Assembly (NCBI GenBank): GCA_028717345.1
Contig: JAQUNZ010000001.1
Location: 1 to 64,000, forward strand
Direction of reading: 5' to 3'
DNA: 64,000 nucleotides
From: Candidatus Methanoperedens sp.
GTDB taxonomy: Archaea; Halobacteriota; Methanosarcinia; Methanosarcinales; Methanoperedenaceae
Of the stretch, positions 60,991-64,000 are shown in pieces (the stretch's first letter is position 1; every line of letters starts with the position of its first letter). The notes under the pieces were generated by a model. It was not told the DNA's origin. It did no database searches and was given only the letters and a program-made list of their open reading frames with translations. A program made the translations under genes and the position numbers.

Positions 60991-61407
60991 TTTATCTCAG
61001 GCGGTCTTATCATAGACATGGTCACTGAAGAATACGAAAGAAAAACGATTGATCTGCTTGAAGTTGCGCCAATGTCTTTTTCAGATATCTTAAACGGCAA
61101 GATGCTTGTTGCAGTGCATAATATATTTTGGATACTGATTGTAACAACTGTGATGGCAGCCCTTATAGTCCTGCTCGGAGCCATTATTGCCGTGAAATAC
61201 AGGGACAGGACTCTCTCACAATATTTGTATTCACTAATTCTTATTTTTTTATTCCTGGGTGCGTATCTATTTGCGGATTCGCCTTTCAATCTTGTGACAC
61301 GGCTGTCATCAGGTGCGGCAAGCGGAATGGATGCTTTTGTAAGCATTGCGCCGTATGCCGTTGCTGTTATCCCGTTGTACTTTTATTCAGGGAGGATGCG
61401 GGGATAA
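60970..61407 (+). pseudogene. C-terminal fragment of ABC-2 type permease
   Basis: PVFISGGLIIDMVTEEYERKTIDLLEVAPMSFSDILNGKMLVAV..., five C-terminal TMs; N-terminal half absent. Confidence 0.6.
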
Positions 61408-61465
61408 TTTTATATAACGTCACTACAGAAAACTTTTATAGAAATAGGTTATTATAATCATCATA

Positions 61466-61984
61466 ATGGAGAGATATTCTAACGACAGGGCGCAGACAAC
61501 CATAGACTATATGGTGGGAATGAGTATATTCCTTCTTACAGTGGCTTTTGTATTCCAGTTCATGAACAGCCTGTTCGCCCCTTTCGAGACAACGTCAGAT
61601 GATGTAACCCTGGCTGCTGACAGAGCAAGCACTGTACTTGTGGAGCGCCTGCTCATAGCAGATAAATCTGGAGCCATGAGCATTATAGATGAGGGGAAAC
61701 TTAATTATTTTAATAATACAAGATTAAATTACACAAACAAAACAACAGATAGTAATAATAAAACCAACTATCAGAACGCGCTTGATGAGCTGGGGCTGTT
61801 AAGTGAGTACATAATCTATGATATGAACATGTCGGTCACTGATCTAAATGGTTCGAAGATGTATATCAGCGGTCCCGAACTTCTGGAAAATGTGGATATT
61901 GGACAGACCAGGCGCCTCGTATTGATCCTAAATTCCACAACAGGCAACCAAACGAGAGCATTACTCTATGTGAGGGTATGGTAA
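61466..61984 (+). CDS. Pilin-like membrane-anchored protein (DUF7287-like)
   Basis: DRAQTTIDYMVGMSIFLLTVAFVFQFMNSLF. Confidence 0.65.
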   Translation: MERYSNDRAQTTIDYMVGMSIFLLTVAFVFQFMNSLFAPFETTSDDVTLAADRASTVLVERLLIADKSGAMSIIDEGKLNYFNNTRLNYTNKTTDSNNKTNYQNALDELGLLSEYIIYDMNMSVTDLNGSKMYISGPELLENVDIGQTRRLVLILNSTTGNQTRALLYVRVW

Positions 61985-62574
61985 TGTTCGATGAAAAAGC
62001 ACAGTTGCATACACTGGAAGGCGTGGCAGCAGCTTCGATCATGCTTTTAGTTATAATTTATGCAATAGATGCAACCTCAATGACGCCCCTGACCGCTTCA
62101 ACATCCAGCGTTCATGTAGAAGCCGAGCTTCGGGCAATGGGACAGGATATTTTTAACATCCTTGATTATGCCGAACCTAATTACAGCTCTAAGCTAAAAA
62201 TGGATATTACTTCATGGGACGGAAAGGAATACATCTGGAGCGGAGCGAATTATACAGTAAAAGGAACTACAAATGTGACCGGTAACTTCACCAATATCAC
62301 TGAACTGTTGAATGCAACATTGGTAAAGCAGGGCACAGCGCATAATCTTGATGTGACTTTCTTGAGCCGTAAACCAGATAATACGACGTATCCTGTTAAA
62401 ATACCGATCATATTCAACGGCGATCCCTCCAATAATGCTGTGATCGTTTCCAGGAAAATAGTATTGCAAAACAGTGATTTTAATGTAAATTACACAGGCC
62501 CCATAGAGGATATTGACCTTTCCTCCAATTTTTATAATATTTTAGATATTAAACTTACGCTGTGGAGGATGTAA
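61984..62574 (+). CDS. Pilin-like membrane-anchored protein (DUF7288-like)
   Basis: DEKAQLHTLEGVAAASIMLLVIIYAIDA; coupled to neighbours. Confidence 0.65.
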   Translation: MFDEKAQLHTLEGVAAASIMLLVIIYAIDATSMTPLTASTSSVHVEAELRAMGQDIFNILDYAEPNYSSKLKMDITSWDGKEYIWSGANYTVKGTTNVTGNFTNITELLNATLVKQGTAHNLDVTFLSRKPDNTTYPVKIPIIFNGDPSNNAVIVSRKIVLQNSDFNVNYTGPIEDIDLSSNFYNILDIKLTLWRM

Positions 62575-63410
62575 TGGGGTTAATAGAAGATCGCGATGCT
62601 CAGTTCATGCTTCTGGCAGGATTTCTTATCGCCATTGGGCTTGTGATAACAACTGTGATGCTCAACAGCATCATGTTCGAAGGCAACATGGCGATAGAAT
62701 CCGTAACAGAGAACTCAAAATATGAAATGATCAATCTGATGCAGATCACCACTGATGAAATAAGAAGCGCATACAGGAATGCCACTGAAAATGGCGGGAC
62801 AGTGCAAAACACAACTATCAATTTCACACGGCAGGTAAATAATTTCAGCGCAGATCTGCCTAAAATATACTCAATGTATGGGGGAGGCGCAAAGATAACG
62901 TTTGAAAACTGGACAAATAAAGGATATGCTAATTTTACTGAGAACGGGAGACCGGGTGGTAAGGACAACTGGACTGTGATAGAGGGCGTAAATGCCGGCT
63001 ATGTACGTGTTTTTAATATTTCGATCAATTTTACCGGGACTGCCGGAGCTATCTTTAAGATCGAAGCACACAACTCCACCGGTTATTCGGTTTGGTCAAT
63101 CGCATTTAACAACACAAACTATAATGTTACAAATGCCACAAATGCCTCAAATTACACTATTGGAAGCTTTAGTTCAGGCAGCCAGTACAATTTGACATCT
63201 CACCCATTTGACTTTAATTACTTATCATCTCCGGTATCAATTCATATTATTAATGGTAGCAATGCTTTTGGAACATACAGGATACAGGGGCTGCTGGCTA
63301 ACAACAGAAATTTTACTCGCGAACGTCATTATGTCCTGAACACCAGTGTCGCGCTCTCGACAGTTAAAGTCAGGGCGAATATTTCAATGCCTGTATCAGT
63401 ACCGTGGTGA
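62574..63410 (+). CDS. Pilin-like membrane-anchored protein
   Basis: MGLIEDRDAQFMLLAGFLIAIGLVITTVMLNSIM, many N-glycosylation sequons. Confidence 0.65.
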   Translation: MGLIEDRDAQFMLLAGFLIAIGLVITTVMLNSIMFEGNMAIESVTENSKYEMINLMQITTDEIRSAYRNATENGGTVQNTTINFTRQVNNFSADLPKIYSMYGGGAKITFENWTNKGYANFTENGRPGGKDNWTVIEGVNAGYVRVFNISINFTGTAGAIFKIEAHNSTGYSVWSIAFNNTNYNVTNATNASNYTIGSFSSGSQYNLTSHPFDFNYLSSPVSIHIINGSNAFGTYRIQGLLANNRNFTRERHYVLNTSVALSTVKVRANISMPVSVPW

Positions 63411-63414
63411 TAAC

Positions 63415-63891
63415 ATGGCTCTTAAAAGCATAATAAGGAACGAGGAAGCAGTTTCCATTTCAATTGGTTTCATTTTAATGTTCGCAGTTACGGTTATCGT
63501 TTTTACAGGAGTTATGATATCATTCTATTCATTATCCCGGAATATAGAGAAATCCGCTATGGAGGAAAGCTTTAAAATACTTGGAAGCGGGCTTGCAAAC
63601 AAAATAGCCACAGTTGACACTCTTGTCAATGTCAGCGCTTCTTTTGGCGCTACTGTTGAAAGTATTGAATATGAATTCAGGTTGCCAGCCACTATAGCAG
63701 GTAAAACATATTCTATTAATTTAACCAACACAACTCATGAGATAATACTGGAATCCGATAATGGAGCGCTTGTGGGTTCGCCGTTCAGTGTTTCAAATAA
63801 TTTTACAGAAAGAAAGTTCTACGGCGGGGCTGAGGATTATATAATTACATATGATAAAAATGGTAGTAAAATTTATATTGATGAACAGTGA
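63415..63891 (+). CDS. Archaeal pilin-like protein (DUF7266-like)
   Basis: RNEEAVSISIGFILMFAVTVIVFTGVMISFYSLS. Confidence 0.7.
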   Translation: MALKSIIRNEEAVSISIGFILMFAVTVIVFTGVMISFYSLSRNIEKSAMEESFKILGSGLANKIATVDTLVNVSASFGATVESIEYEFRLPATIAGKTYSINLTNTTHEIILESDNGALVGSPFSVSNNFTERKFYGGAEDYIITYDKNGSKIYIDEQ

Positions 63892-64000
63892 TATAAATAC
63901 TCAGCATTATAATCATTATGATAATCTTTAAGTAGGGACAGGCACAATATATTTTATATGGATGTATCCTTTAAAAAAAGCCATTCAAATTTAAAAGAAT

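Overview
Archaeal chromosomal window. HdrB/HdrC, RFAP synthase, GGGP synthase, L40e, Methanosarcinales-type S-layer tile domains, archaeal type IV pilins and DUF2111/DUF357/DUF555 proteins point to a Methanosarcinales or ANME-2d/Methanoperedens-like lineage; this placement is inference, no search was run. Housekeeping genes (pyrC, tyrA, aroE, purC, pdxT, carB, ftsZ-like, dus, gggps) alternate with accessory blocks. The strongest accessory signal is an overlapping seven-gene chemosensory operon (26748-36163): CheW, CheR-TPR, CheW, MCP, CheA-REC, CheB, then REC-PAS-PAS-histidine kinase. Its composition and order resemble the bacterial Wsp surface-sensing pathway, with a hybrid kinase where the WspR diguanylate cyclase would be. 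It is followed by a remnant cistron start and an internally deleted IS element. Next comes a cbb3-type oxidase locus encoding a CcoN-CcoO-CcoP-like single polypeptide with three CxxCH motifs, a CcoS-like protein and a CcoP/Q-like membrane protein, which is unexpected in a methanogen-related archaeon. Other observations include decayed elements (IS200-type TnpA, DUF4258/YgiT toxin-antitoxin pair, 5'-truncated S-layer gene, inverted ABC-transporter fragments), microproteins missed by the ORF track, likely operators, and a structured non-coding region at 52917-53290. No rRNA, tRNA or CRISPR array was recognised.
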